This document shows, piece by piece, positions 13,881 through 26,555 of a stretch of DNA of 64,000 nt. Within the stretch, counting starts at the first letter, position 1. Every line of letters starts with the position of its first letter. Below the pieces are notes generated by a model that had not been told where the DNA came from, did not search any database, and worked only from the letters and a program-made list of their open reading frames with translations. The DNA is from Tetrahymena thermophila SB210. Its lineage: Eukaryota > Ciliophora > Oligohymenophorea > Hymenostomatida > Tetrahymenidae. The position numbers were made by a program, and so were the translations under genes. The stretch lies in the NCBI RefSeq assembly GCF_000189635.1, contig NW_002476432.1:124001-188000 (forward strand). Direction: 5' to 3'.

Positions 13881-16800
13881 ATGATTGAAATAGATTAATG
13901 TAAATCTAACGTTTCTTAAACTGATTAATTCTTAATAGAAAACTATAAAAAATGCTCTATTCATAAAAAAAAATAGCTAATAATGGTAAGGATAGATGAA
14001 GAGTAGGAGTAACACTAGCTTGAGTGTGTTTTTTGTGTATGTTAGTAATAATAGAGAAAACTATATTTACCTCTTGAACATATTATTGATAGTAATGATA
14101 AAACCATTTTTAAAAGCTGGCCTATTTTTGATGATTCTTAAATTTACGAGAGTCTTTTAGAAATTTCTTTAAGAGAGAATTTTTTGGAAGAAAATTTAAA
14201 AAAAGTAAAGATCTTTTTCAAGGATTTTAAATCCCATATAATGATGCTTTTAGAACAAAAAGAGAGTGAAATATTAAAAGATGTTGAATAAAAATCAGAA
14301 GAAAATATCAATGTTTTGCAAGAGTATAATACTATATCTCAAAAGGAAAAACTTAAAGATATTATTTTAAATCATTACAAAGATTTAGATTAGCAAGATA
14401 GAATGCTTAAAGAAATTATAAGAGAGAATAAATTAAATTAAGAGAGAAATTATACCAAATTATTAGATCTAATTAATATCTAAAGTCAATTTAAAGTAGA
14501 TTTATCTCCTTATAAACAAATCAAACAAAGTATTATAGATATAATAAAAAGTATAAATTCAAATCAGGATATTTAAAATGTTTAAAGTATACAACAAGCA
14601 ATTTTGCCAAATGTAAATTAGGTTAATGAAATTGTTAATTAATCAAGATTAAATAGCATATAAGAAATAAATGAAGCTAATTAACAAATAATTACACAAT
14701 TTGAAACAGATATTGTTAAGGTGACTAAAATTAGTGACTTTGAAAACTGTAAAAACTTCAAAAATGTAGAAATTGACTTTAAGTAATTTTAAATGTTTTA
14801 TTTTTAAATTATTCTATAAAGTTAATATTTAAACTCTATCAACTTATTCTTAAAACGAATGATTCTCAACAGTAAAATTTTAATAATTATTAAATGATAA
14901 GTAAGAACAAAAATTAAAACAAAATAATTTTGTAAAATTTCTTTCTAATTTTGGATATATAATAATAAACTAATTAATATGTAATTAAAGGAATTTAGAC
15001 AATTATTTAGTATTTAAAAAAATAGATTAAGAATATTTTTTATTAAGCTAACTCAAAAATCATAATTAATTATTAAATAGTTGATTAGAAACTATATAGA
15101 TTTCTTTTTTATTTTAATTATATCTTTCTTAAAAATTCTACAATTTAATCAATTATAAAAAAGGAAAAGTTAAATATCAAGTGAAGGAATTTAATAAATT
15201 TCAAGTGCCATAAAAAATCTAAACGACCTAAAAGATTTGAAACTTTTTTTAAAGTAAAAATATATATTTATAATTAATAAAAGAAATTAAGTGATTTTGT
15301 TATTTAATTCTAAATTTGTAAATATTTTATAATTTTTTCAATAGAGCTAACAATATTAATGATTTATAATTGAGAGAAATTGGGAAATCTCTTGAAATTC
15401 ATTAAAATTTAGAGAAATTAGAACTTGATTTGAGGTATTAATATTATCTTATTAGTTTTTACCACATTTTTAATATAGTTTTTATAAAATAAATATTTTA
15501 CAATATAAAAACTTATTAAATTAGTTCAAATTGTATTAAGACAGATGGAGCTATATCTGTTGCAAATGTGATTTCTAAATGTGTAAACCTATCTAATTTG
15601 GCCATAAATTTGAAGTAAATAATTATTAATATCAAAATGGTATTTTAGAAAATATTTCTTTAGTGAAAATAGTATAAGAAATCAAGGGGCTAACTATATT
15701 TCAAATGTTTTACCTAATTGTTTAAAACTTAATTAACTTAAACTTTAGTTAGAGTATAATAAGATATTTATTAATACTATTTGTAATTAATAAAATTTTA
15801 TTTAAACTCAACATAGAAAAAATTGCATCGATTCTGATGGAGCTGAGAACATAGTCAAAGCAATAAAAAATTAGAATAGAATTACACATTTAAATCTTAA
15901 CTTTAAGTATTAATAAATAATATTACTTAGAATTTATTTTTTAATTAAAATTTTAAAAATCAATTAATTTTTTAATAATTATCAAATTTGTTTGAAAAAA
16001 TTTTTTTTATTTAAATTAATTTATATTTTAATTTTTTTGTATTATTTTTAATAGTGATAATAATATTTGCAATCAAGGAGCCACGATTATTTCGAATGCA
16101 TTAGAATAATTCTAAAATATTTGTTAGTTAAAGATAGCATTAGAGTATCATGAAATTTTTATTTTTTACATATTCATTTATTTTCTATTTCTAAAAGAAA
16201 AAATCGTATTAATTCTGAGGGAGCAGAGAAAATCGTAAATGGAATTAAAAACTGTAATAACATAACATATTTGAGTCTTAGTTTTAAGTAAAAAAATTCA
16301 TATTATTTATTATTTTGCAAAACATCTTTAGTTTTATAAATATTAATCAACAAATTATTTATTTCAACTCTCATTTTTGAAAATAATATTTAAAAACTTT
16401 AAGTTAAAATCAAATCGGAAACTAAGGAGCAATAGCGATTTCAAATGTAATATAATAATGCTTAAACATAGTGAAGTTAAAAATTCAGTTAGAGTAAATA
16501 TTTTATCAAATATATTTATTTTTTTAATCAATTTTCTTTACTTTTTTTAAAATGTTATTTAAAAATAAAATAAAATAATTTATAATTAATTAGAAGTAAT
16601 TCAATTAATGCTGAGGGTGCTAAAAATATTGCTACTGCAATAGAAAAATGTCAAAATATTACAAATTTAGCGATTAACTTAGGGTAATTTTATATTTTAC
16701 AAAAAATAGCTTTGATAGCAAAAATCCTATAAAAAAATTGATTTCAAAGTTTTTTAGCTTTTTTGATAAAATAATAATATATTTATTTATTAGAGAAAAT

Positions 16801-19800
16801 TTAATTGGATTTGAAGGAGCTAAATCAATATCAAGCAGTTTAGAAAAATGCCTTAAAATTACACATCTCAACCTAAATTTATAGTACTTTTTTTAATTTA
16901 AACTTTTTCTAATTTTTTTATTTTAAACTTTTCTAATTTTTAATCAAAAAATAAATTTATTTTCTTTTAAAAATTATTTTAGTAGGAATTCAATAGGCAC
17001 AGAAGGAGCTAAAAATTTATCAAATGCTTTGTAATAATGTCGAGCTTTAACTAAATTGAATCTTAACTTATAGTAATTTTTTTAAAATTAAGTTTTGTTC
17101 CTGCTTATTTAAATAATAAAAAATTTATTTGTTTTTATTAAAATTTTTTTATCCCTAGAAATTTTATTGTTTTATTTCAACAGTAGTAATTCAATTGGTT
17201 ATGAAGGAGCGAATAGCATAGCTACTTTATTAGTGAAATCCTCAAACATTTAAGATTTAAGTCTCAATTTATGGTCATTTTTATTAAGAATAAATTTAAA
17301 TAAATATTTATTATTCAGTATTAATTAAAAAAACTAAATTTTTGGATATTTTTAAAAAAATTAAATTAGATTTTAATCATTATAATTCATATTTTAAATT
17401 ATTTTATATCTTTAAAAATAATTAGCTGGAATTCAATTCTTGTTTATGGTGCTAAAGCTATTGCTAGTGCTTTATAAAAGTGCTAAAATATTTTAAAGTT
17501 GAATCTTGATTTATCGTATTTATTTATTTAGTTTAGCATATTTTTTTATTTTGAATATGAAATATTATTTTATTTTATACTCAAAATAAATATAAATATC
17601 GTTTTTTTAGTGAAAATTCAATTGGCTTAGAAGGAGCTTAAGTTTTAGCATGCTCTTTATAAAAATGTTATAAACTTGATTTTTTGAGTCTTAACTTAGC
17701 GTAATTTTTAAAAATATTAAAATTATATTTTTTGATAAAAATTTTGTATAAAAAAAACAAATCATTAATATTTATTGCAATTTTATTACATATTTTATTA
17801 GATACAGTTAAATAGGCGTTGAAGGAACTAAGAGTTTAGCTGCTGCTTTAGAAATGTACCAAAATGTTACTCAGTTTAGTCTTAGCATTGGGTATTTTCT
17901 TAAAATTTATTTTTGTGTTTTTTCAAAAGAAATAAGAAACTAAGATATTTTATAGATTATATTTTCTCTCTCGTATATTAATTATTCAAGAATTTAAAAT
18001 TTTTTAATTTCAAATTAGTGAAAACTCTATTGGTACAGAAGGAGCTAAAAGCATCTCAAAAATCTTTTAAAAGTGTGAGAAAATTACTGATTTAAGTCTT
18101 AATTTATAGTAAATTAATTTTTAAATATTAATTCAATTTTATTTTTTAATACTAACTGAAATCTACAAAATATTTTAATTTAATATTCATAAGTTATTAA
18201 ATTTATATTTTGCAGTTTTAATTAATATTTTTAAATAATTGATTTTGATAATAAATTAGCAAGAACTCTATTGGTGCTGAAGGAGTTAAGAGTATTGCAC
18301 TTGCCTTAGAAAATTGCTAAAATATTAGTAATTTAAATCTCAATTTATGGTAATTATTTTAAATTATATCTAAATTAAATTTTATAATAATTTAGTAATT
18401 AATATTTCCTATTAAATCTAATTTATTATTTATATTTATTTTCTTTTATTTAATTATTTTGCCTAATTAGTAAAAATTCTATTGGTATTGAAGGGGCTAA
18501 AAGTACTGCTCTAGCTTTACAAAAGCTTAAAAATATAACTGACTTAAATCTTAATTTAAGGTAACAAATATTAATTTAAAGCTACACATATTTTATTAAT
18601 CTAAACTGATTAACCTTAATCTACATTATTTTAATGTAATATAAAATTTTAGACTAGATTTAGTTTCTTTTTATCTTTAAACTTAATTAAAATTAAATTG
18701 ATAAAGAATTACATATTTCAATTGTTAAAAACAAAAAAATTAGCACATTTGAATTTTAAAATAAAATATATTTAATTTATATTTAAAAAATAATTTAGTA
18801 AAACACAATTTTATTTATTTATTTTTGATGAGTTTTCTTATATAAATTGTGTCAAAATAAGTTATTCAAATTTTTTTGAAATGATAAATAATTATTTGAA
18901 TTTAGTAAATTAGAACAATAATTTTTTTTGTGTTTTACAAATAATAAAAATTGATACTAAGTTAATTTAATTTATTTTTTTAATTAGCTGGAATGATATT
19001 TATTTTGAAGGGGCTAAAAGTATTGCTGATGCTTTAGAAATTCACTAAAATTTTACTAATTTGAATCTTAATTTATAGTAAGTCATTTTTTAATTTTTAA
19101 TTTTGAAAATTTACTTTATTTATTTATTTAAATTTCATTATTTTTTTTTGTAATAAATTTAAAATATTGATTATTAATATAATTAGTAATAACTCTATTG
19201 GTATTTAAGGAGCTAAGAGTATTGCATTAGCTTTAGAAAAGTGTCAAAATATATCAGTTTTAAATTTTAATATTGGGTAATTTTTATTAAAGAATTAAAA
19301 TGCTTTTTATTTGTTTAATATTTAAACATCATTTTATCTGCCTTTAAATTTTATCTTTTAATTTGATTTATTACTTTTGAATAATAAATGTACTTCCAGA
19401 CAAAATTAAATTGGTGCTGAAGGAGCTAATTGCATAGCACGAACTTTAGAATAGTATAAAAATATTACAGATTTAAACCTAAATATAGTGTACTATTTTA
19501 TAACAAAAATAATTATTTTCAATATTTCAAATTAAATGAAATTTTAGAAGCAACAATATTGGAGTAAATGGTGCTTAGAGCATAGCATTAGCTTTAGAAA
19601 AATGCCAAAGCATTATTTATTTAAGTCTTAATATTGGGTAAGGAAATTATTTTTTTCTTTTTGAAGATTTAAAATACTTTTTTACTTCATAAGAAATTTT
19701 TTTTATTTAAATTTTAAATTTTTTTTATTTTATAAGAAAAAATTAAATTGGTGTTGAAGGAACGAAGAGTATTGCTAATGTTTTAAAAAATAATCAAAAC

Positions 19801-20377
19801 ATTATAAATTTGGTTCTTAATTTATGGTAATTTTCTAAATTAATATTGATTTAATATTATAAATTGCTAAATAAACTATAAATTTTATTAAACTATGTCT
19901 TTATATATAATTATTTTTACTTTGGCTAATGTTTTTTATCCAAATAATATTTTATTAGTGAAAATTAAATTGATGTTGAAGGAGCTAAAAGTATTGCAAG
20001 TGTTTTAGAAAAATGCTAAAATATTCGATAATTATATCTTAATTTATAGTAATTTTATTATTAATTAACCTTCTTAAATACTGATAACATTCTATCATTA
20101 TTATTCATATTTAATAGAATTATTAAAATTGCTCAAAAATCATATATATAGGTTTAATTTGATAGGAGCTGAAGGAGCCATGAGCATTACAAAAGCTTTG
20201 GAAAAATGTTAAAATATATCACAATTAAATCTTGATGTAAATTATTTTTAGTTATAATTTAGTTTTATTTATTTATTTAAATAAACTTAAATAGTTATAA
20301 TGAACAAATTTGATCATGTTGAATTACTACAAAATTCAAAATTTTATTATTTTATTTGCTTATTTGTTTGTGTTTGA
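13881..20377 (+). CDS. Large LRR protein with N-terminal CxxH/CxxC motif and coiled coil, 26 exons, about 1095 aa
   Basis: Exon 1 (13881-14782, 902 nt) starts MIEIDQCKSNVSQTDQF. It carries a zinc-ligand-like set C25-x2-H28-x20-C49-x2-C52, then a WPIFDDSQIYESL segment, then Lys/Glu/Gln-rich coiled-coil sequence (about residues 90-290). It ends phase 2 at GTAATT. Exons 2-25 each encode exactly one 30-residue LRR (positions listed with the repeat array). The last exon starts at 20152. Reading it straight on reaches TGA at 20375-20377, giving 1096 codons, but the final 45 or so residues no longer look like LRR, so a lost splice site and a shorter true end are possible. Repeat consensus is like N-S-I-G-x-E-G-A-K-S-I-A-x-A-L-E-K-C-x-N-I. 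No signal peptide. Probably an intracellular binding scaffold; partner unknown. Long intron 1 (14783-15163) contains a decayed unit. Confidence 0.85.
15164..20048 (+). repeat. Array of 24 exons, each exactly 90 nt and one LRR long
   Basis: Exons (start-end): 15164-15253, 15345-15434, 15525-15614, 15664-15753, 15817-15906, 16055-16144, 16198-16287, 16404-16493, 16594-16683, 16794-16883, 16983-17072, 17184-17273, 17426-17515, 17611-17700, 17802-17891, 18019-18108, 18260-18349, 18471-18560, 18988-19077, 19187-19276, 19400-19489, 19548-19637, 19737-19826, 19959-20048. All are bounded by AG and GT and all are phase 2. Introns mostly run about 50-150 nt, the longest 427 nt (18561-18987). One donor (after 17273) is GTCA rather than GTA. 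The uniform length and phase mean exons can be gained or lost without frameshift. Confidence 0.93.
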
Positions 20378-20724
20378 AATAACTAAATATTTCTTAATTT
20401 TAAAATATAAATTCTAATTTTATGTTTATATATTTTATATAAATAGTACGTAAATAATCTTTTAAATTAAAATTTAATTTCTAACTCTGATCTACTTTTT
20501 AAATACTTGTAAGTTAAATAAATAAATTTATAAATATATTTAACTGAATAATAAATCCTGAAATATATTAATTAAATAAATATATTCTTTATAAAAATAT
20601 ATATTTAAAAATTGAATATAATCTACTATTCAGCTTCCATAATACAAAATTTTAATTCTTAAACGTACTATATTATCTTTTTTAAAATGGACTTATTAAT
20701 TAAATAAATTGATTAGTTTAAAGT

Positions 20725-20814
20725 ATTAATTAAAACTTTTTACTAATGAGAGAGCCAGAATCACTTAATTCTGTGAAGGATTCAGCTATTAAATCATCAC
20801 TTATATTACTTTCA
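20725..20814 (-). pseudogene. Solitary relic LRR exon
   Basis: After an AG at 20815-20816 (minus strand) a phase-2 exon-like stretch reads ESNISDDLIAESFTEL, matching the N-x-I-x-x-x-x-x-x-x-x-x-x-x-L spacing of the LRR exons. The expected GT donor at its end is missing, and no partner exons are evident upstream. It is most simply a leftover of a lost minus-strand LRR gene. Confidence 0.5.
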
Positions 20815-20879
20815 CTCAGAAAATATTTTTTTTAGCCTATCTTTCTAATCTAAATATTGTAAAAGTATTGAGTTAGTTA

Positions 20880-21085
20880 TAATAAAAAAGTTTTTATGTA
20901 TTTAATTAGAAAGAAATATATTCTTCTAAATATGCAAAATTATGAAGTCTGAAGAAAAGTTTTTATTTGAAAACAAACAGAAATGAAAATCTAAAGATAA
21001 TAACCCTTAATTGTTGAAGTGAGGTTTTATTTCATTAAAATTAATTCAAATAAACATTAAATAATTTTTCTTTTTTAAATTTATG
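20880..21085. repeat. Duplicated non-coding segment (other copy about 26330-26555)
   Basis: The stretch containing tatgcaaaattatgaagtct and the following 100 or so bases recurs at 26390-26500 in the same orientation with few changes. It belongs to the duplication that also copied part of the Cys-rich gene at 21204-23361. Confidence 0.8.
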
Positions 21086-21203
21086 ATAAACAGCTTTATA
21101 AATTTTTCTATAAAATGTAATACTTTAAAAAAATAGTTATTATTTTAGATTTTTATTTATATAATATCTTAATCAATTTAATAGATGATTTATCTCAAGA
21201 AAT

Positions 21204-23361
21204 TCAGGCGCATTCATATAAACTAGTCAAAGCAAATCCAGTTTAGCATTAATAGCAGATATCATCTATGCAATTAAGACAATTTAGAGAACAGGTATCA
21301 CATTATTATTTAACATACCCTGACTAACAAGTAATATCCTAGGTGGTTTATCTAACTAAAATTCCATCACTAGTCCATCCATTATAAATATAAGCACTAT
21401 CATATGTTCTCACACTTTTATACTCCCATTCTCTCCAGTAGTTTTTTTCACATGGTCCATTAGCGTAAGGTAAAGCATACCCTTTTTAATAAAAGAAAAT
21501 TTTAAACAAATATTAATGAAATTCAATCAAAAATTTATTTACCATCTTAGCATCTTATGCAAACAGCTTATGTTTAACCATATTAACTTGTTGTATATAC
21601 ATATTAAGCGCAATTATCTCCTTTATTAGAAACTTAACAAACTTAGTTTATATTTACAATTTATTTGTCAGTTTATTATTTACATTCACTACAAAATAAA
21701 GAATTAGTAACAGGATCTAACTTTAACCAGCAAAGATCTTGGTTAGAACAACCATTTTAGTTAGGATAATACCCATCATTGCAGAGAGTACAGTTTCCAT
21801 AGGCATCATAAACAAGGCAGTTATCATTTTAGCTGCTTTAACCACAATCTCCGTTTTATGTTACCTAATAACCTGTCTGACAAGAAGTGCATCTATCTCT
21901 GCTAGGAGTAAATGTTAAGCACTTATCACTAAAAACTTTGAATTAGGTCAAATTATTTGAGCAGTAAAAATATCCTGATCCGTCATTCTTTTAGAGCAAC
22001 CAATAGTTAGATTTGCACAAAACACAGGATTATCCATACTTATCATAGGTTTAGCAATTAGTATCTATGGGATTGCTAGTATTAACTATACACTCGTTTA
22101 CTGTAACATTTTACTTAGCAGCTAAAAATTAATTTCTCCAAATATTGTTGTATTTAGCATCAACATATGTGTAAGTAGGAGGATAAAAAGTGGGAAGAGG
22201 GTATCTGTATCTAAATCCAGGTTGGCAGTAAGCTACATAACAAGAATCGCTAACTGGATGCTTTAATGCACAATTAACAGAAAAAACTCTACCTTTGCAA
22301 GAATTTGATTTAATATCAAAGTAATAATTTTCGACATCTGAGCATTAGGCACAAGTGCCTTTCTAAGCATCTAAAATTGCACAGTTTGTAGGTAAATTTT
22401 TTTAGACTTAAGTACAACCTTTTTAGTAGTAAGGAGCCTTGCAGAAAGTACCAAATCTGATGTTTTAGTGGGATGGTGCAATATTCGAATAGCATTAGCC
22501 TCTGTATAAAGCAGAAGAAGTATCACATAATATGCATTATTTAACACCACGAATTATTTCAAATGTCAAACAGTTTACGCCATTACCTACTTGTTAGCAA
22601 GACTAACGAGTATTTTGCAAGGTGTATCCATTGTTGCATGTGTAGCAATAATCACCCATTTATTCAGCACAATTTGGAATTGAAGGAAAAGAAGAGAAAT
22701 CCTAAATACAGCCAGTTTCAGTAAAAGAATAACCTTTAACACAATTAAGGCGATCAGTTGCAGAAGAAAGAATAGTTTTGTTTAATTTATCATAGTTTTA
22801 GAAATCAAACAAAAAGTAGTTTTAGGTGGGAGTAAAGATAAAGCCATAGTGAGTTTTTTAGCATTTCGAATTTTAGTCTGCGAAAGCACATTCAAGTTAA
22901 AAGACAAAATTGTTATTAATGCTTAAAACAGTAGATATAGCATTTGGGAAAGTTGGGAAAACACATTAACCTAAGCTATTTATTTAGGCACAGTTGTTAG
23001 CAAATAAACTATCAGTTCTATTCTAAGGAACAATTGTCCAATTATCAGAATTCACAATTGTTGTGTTACTTAAAGTCTGCTTGCACTTGCCATCCAAAGT
23101 GAGCTATTAGCAATTTTAGAGTCCATCTAAAAAGTTCACAGTACGTATGCATTCTTGGAAGTCATATCTCAGCACATAGGCTTCAGTAGGAGTGCTTTAG
23201 CATTTAATGCAAATTTTTCTCACAATAGTAGGATTGTAGTAATCAAACACATCGTAATGTAGAGCACAGTTGTTAATCAGTTCTTGACTTTGAACTTATG
23301 TCACAAAGACAGAGCAAAGAGTTAATAAGCCCAGTATGTAAAAGAATTGCTATCTTTTCAT
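21204..23361 (-). CDS. Secreted cysteine-rich repeat protein, 2 exons, 698 aa
   Basis: Exon 1 is 23361-21543, exon 2 is 21481-21204, with a 61-nt phase-1 intron (GTAAAT...AAAAAG). Together they give 699 codons ending TGA at 21204-21206. The protein starts MKRQQFFYILGLLTLCSVF (signal peptide). It then alternates Cys-poor stretches with C-x2-C pairs (CIKCQ, CQQLTLDGKCKQ, CDTCSLNCLNC), ending with a Cys-rich tail at YQCQTGFALTSLYECA. No transmembrane helix or GPI-like hydrophobic tail is visible at the C-terminus, so it is likely secreted or stored in granules or lumen. It belongs to the broad ciliate Cys-repeat class; I cannot assign a function. It is not closely related to the lectin/7TM family, which has a different N-terminus. 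A broken copy of its 3' half lies at 26556-26930. Confidence 0.88.
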
Positions 23362-26329
23362 TTTTTATAACAATTTATTTTATTTTTATTTATTTATTTT
23401 ATTATATCTTTCTTTTGATGTAAAATCTGACTCGATATTTAAAGTCAACAATCCATTTTATTTGATCTCTTAGAGTTATCAAATATTAGCACATATAAGA
23501 TTAAATACTATTTATTCAAATCAAGCAATAAAAAATAAGTTTATGTTAAACAAAATTCTGGTTTTTTTTAAATATATTGAGAAATGAATGAAATAACAAT
23601 CTATCTGAAATATTAATATGTATAGTAAAATAAAGCAGAAATACATTAAATTTTTTATTATAAAAAATCTATTTTTGTAAAAGATTCTCCTTTTAAACAT
23701 CAGACATACAAGAGGCAGAGCAGATTGGAAATTCAAGAAAATGATAGCAGATTTTAATTTGATCTTTTAAATTAAATGAAGGAAAAGAATATATAAATAC
23801 TTTGCAAAGTAAAATTTGACCATAAATTAATATGATTGTTGTAACAAAACTAAATACTTAATATTCATCAAAAAAGGTTTAATCAGAAATCATTAGTTTG
23901 ATTTTTATTTGATAGCTATTAGAAACAAAAGATATCTTTCAATTATCTTTAGTAAAAAAAATCATAAGAATATGTTATGTATTATATTTTAGTATTCATA
24001 AAGTGTCTCTAAGAATAAATGTGCATCTGTATATGTAGTTTCTATTTGTAAACTTATTCAAACACATTATTATCTATTTCCTCTATCTTATTATCTTATG
24101 GTAAAAACTAAGCACAAACTTTAAAAGCAAAAAATTTCAGCTATAATGAATTGAATCTTACATAAAAATGATATTAGCATTTTTATAAAAATATTTTAAA
24201 TAAATTTTAATGGTTTTTTTTCAAAAAAATTTAAAATTATTTCGCGGTAGAATTTTATTCAGCCAAATCACAATCAAATTTTCAAATTTTTTTAAATGTT
24301 CTCACATATCTTGAAATATCCATATCCAAAAAAGTAAATAAAGAAATAAACAAATTTGATTATAATAAAATTTATCATTACATATTGTTTGTTTACCGCT
24401 TTATACACATTTAAAATGGATTTAAAAGGTTTTTTTAAAGTAAATTTAATTTTATTTTTTGGTAGAATTTTATTCTATTTGATTTCTAATTGCTTTTAAC
24501 AAATAATTTAGCTTCTCTTTTAATGCATTTTATATGTTCTCCTGAAAATCAAAATTTTAATTGTAAGCACAAAATAGTAAATAAATAAACAATCCAATTC
24601 ATAGATAGATAGATTGACAAATAAATTTATGCATTTCTAATTTTAAATCAAACATAAGATCTTTAAAATATTTTCATATTTGTTTTAAAAAACAATTTAA
24701 ATTATATTTTAGATAATTATTTGAATCATTTAAAGATTGTTTTAAAGTAAGTAATTAAGCTCTTTTTTTAATATGTTTTTATTAATTTCATCTAAAAAAT
24801 CTAATATTTATTATTAGCTTTAACTAGTAAAATTATTAATTGACAAACTAACTAGCACTTAAATAAAATTACAAATTTTGATGACTTTATCTATCATAAC
24901 CAATAATTTATTTAGATAGGTTTGAAAAATTATTTTCATAATAAATCTAAAATTATTTGAGAATAGAATTTTTTCAAATATATTATGAGAAATTGCTCAA
25001 AATATAATAATTTAGACTTTTTTCTATGCTTGCTTTTATTTATTCTCCTAAAAATCAAAATATCTTTATGAATTGATAAAAATAGACAAATAGATAAGTT
25101 AATGAGCAAAACTAAAATATAATTATTTGAAAATATATCAATCTGGCTAAATTAACAAAAATATAATTAAATATCCTTTAATCGCTTTTTGATTTTATTC
25201 ATCTAAAAAATCAAATATTTATTATAAATTATAAAGAGTAAAATTATAAATAAACAAACTAACTAGCACTCAAATAAAATTAGAAATTTTGATGACTTTA
25301 TCTATCATTACTAATAATTTAAATAGGTTTGAAAAATTATTTTCAAAATAAATCTAAAATTATTTGTGAGTAGATTTTTCTAATATATTATGAGAAATTG
25401 CTCATAATATAATAATTTAGACTTTTTTCTATGTTTGCTTTTATTTGTTCTCCTAAAAATCAAAATATCTTTATGAATTGATAAAAATAGACAAATAAAT
25501 AAGTTAATAAGCAAAAATAAAATATAATTATTTGAAATTATATCAATCTGACTAAATGAGCAAAAAGATAATTTAAAATCCTGTAATCGCTTATTGATTT
25601 TAAAATATTTTAAATAATGGCTTTTGAAGTATCCTTTGCTTATTATATAAATTATATTGAAAAATCAAAATTTTAATGTCTGTAGACCATTTAATTTATT
25701 TTATGCTTTTTAGCATAATAATTAAGTAATTTATGCAATATATATTCTGTAAATTTTGATTAACAATAAAAAGCATTTCTAATAGAAAGTTTCTATATCA
25801 AAAAATTCAAATGTTAAAGACGATCACACAATATTTAATAATTATTAGAAATTATTGAACAGAGTTGTATGCATGCTAAACTATATGAATTTCTAGAACA
25901 AATTATAAATTCCAAGAGTTGATTGCGAATCTATTAATTTTACATTTTTTAATTAAAATAAAAAGATTTATGTTTATAATATTTTAATTATTTTTATTCT
26001 ATTTTAAGATTATTTATTAAAAATTTTATTCTAGTTTAAAAGGATTTAAAAAAAGCATTTATCATTTTTATGTTAATATTCTGCTTATAACTATTTTTCT
26101 AATAGAAAATTTTTAATTAAATATATTTATCATATTTTTTTCAACTCATATTACATAAATTAAAATTAAATCTAGTACTTTTATTAATGAGTAATAATTC
26201 ATCAATTTGACAATTTAATTATACTTTATAACCTATTAGATTGCTTCTTAGATATATACACCTTGATATAATGTGTATTTTTAAGATGATAGAGAGATTT
26301 TTGTATTTTCTCATTTAAAAAATTGGTTA
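23362..26329. other. Long non-coding spacer with old repeats
   Basis: Nearly 3 kb without a convincing gene. Its centre (about 24160-25610) is made of related non-coding units, two of them clear 411-bp tandem copies. A 71-codon hydrophobic frame at 23521-23736 on minus ends in TGA but has no family character and overlaps likely promoter sequence; I treat it as chance. Confidence 0.55.
24787..25608. repeat. Direct tandem repeat, period about 411 bp, two copies plus older relatives
   Basis: Copy 1 starts near 24787 (ttcatctaaaaaatc...) and copy 2 near 25198. Both contain gacaaactaactagcac-like sequence, then gatgactttatctatca, then gagaaattgctca, then cctaaaaatcaaaatatc, in the same order. More diverged partial copies with the same motifs (atgttctc...aaaatc) occur at about 24200-24600. 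No coding frame and no inverted ends. Confidence 0.85.
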
Positions 26330-26555
26330 TAATAAGAAAGTTTTATAAATTTTTTTTATGTATTTAAATAAAAAGAAATATATTCTTCTGAATATGCAAA
26401 ATTATGAAGTCTGAAGAAAAGTTTTTATTTGAAAAAAGAAATGAAAATTTAAAGATAATAACCCTTAGTTGTTAAAGTAGTTTTATTAGATTTAAATTAA
26501 TTCAAATAAACAATCGAAAAATAATTGTTTTTTTTTTAAACTTATGATAGAAATT
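26330..26555. repeat. Second copy of the non-coding segment at 20880-21085
   Basis: Matches the segment downstream of the Cys-rich gene. Here it joins directly to sequence matching that gene's intron and first exon, so the final exon present in the source is missing. Confidence 0.8.

Larger units (their letters stand above)
20378..21203. other. Spacer between the LRR gene and a Cys-rich gene
   Basis: About 0.8 kb. It holds a stray LRR-type exon on the minus strand (20725-20814) and a segment at about 20880-21085 that recurs at 26330-26555; both are listed separately. The rest shows no coding sequence. Confidence 0.6.

Noticed and set aside
23521..23736. Minus-strand 71-codon hydrophobic frame ending in a true TGA
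   Set aside because: No paralogue, no recognisable domain, and A+T-driven hydrophobicity; it overlaps the probable promoter of the Cys-rich gene.
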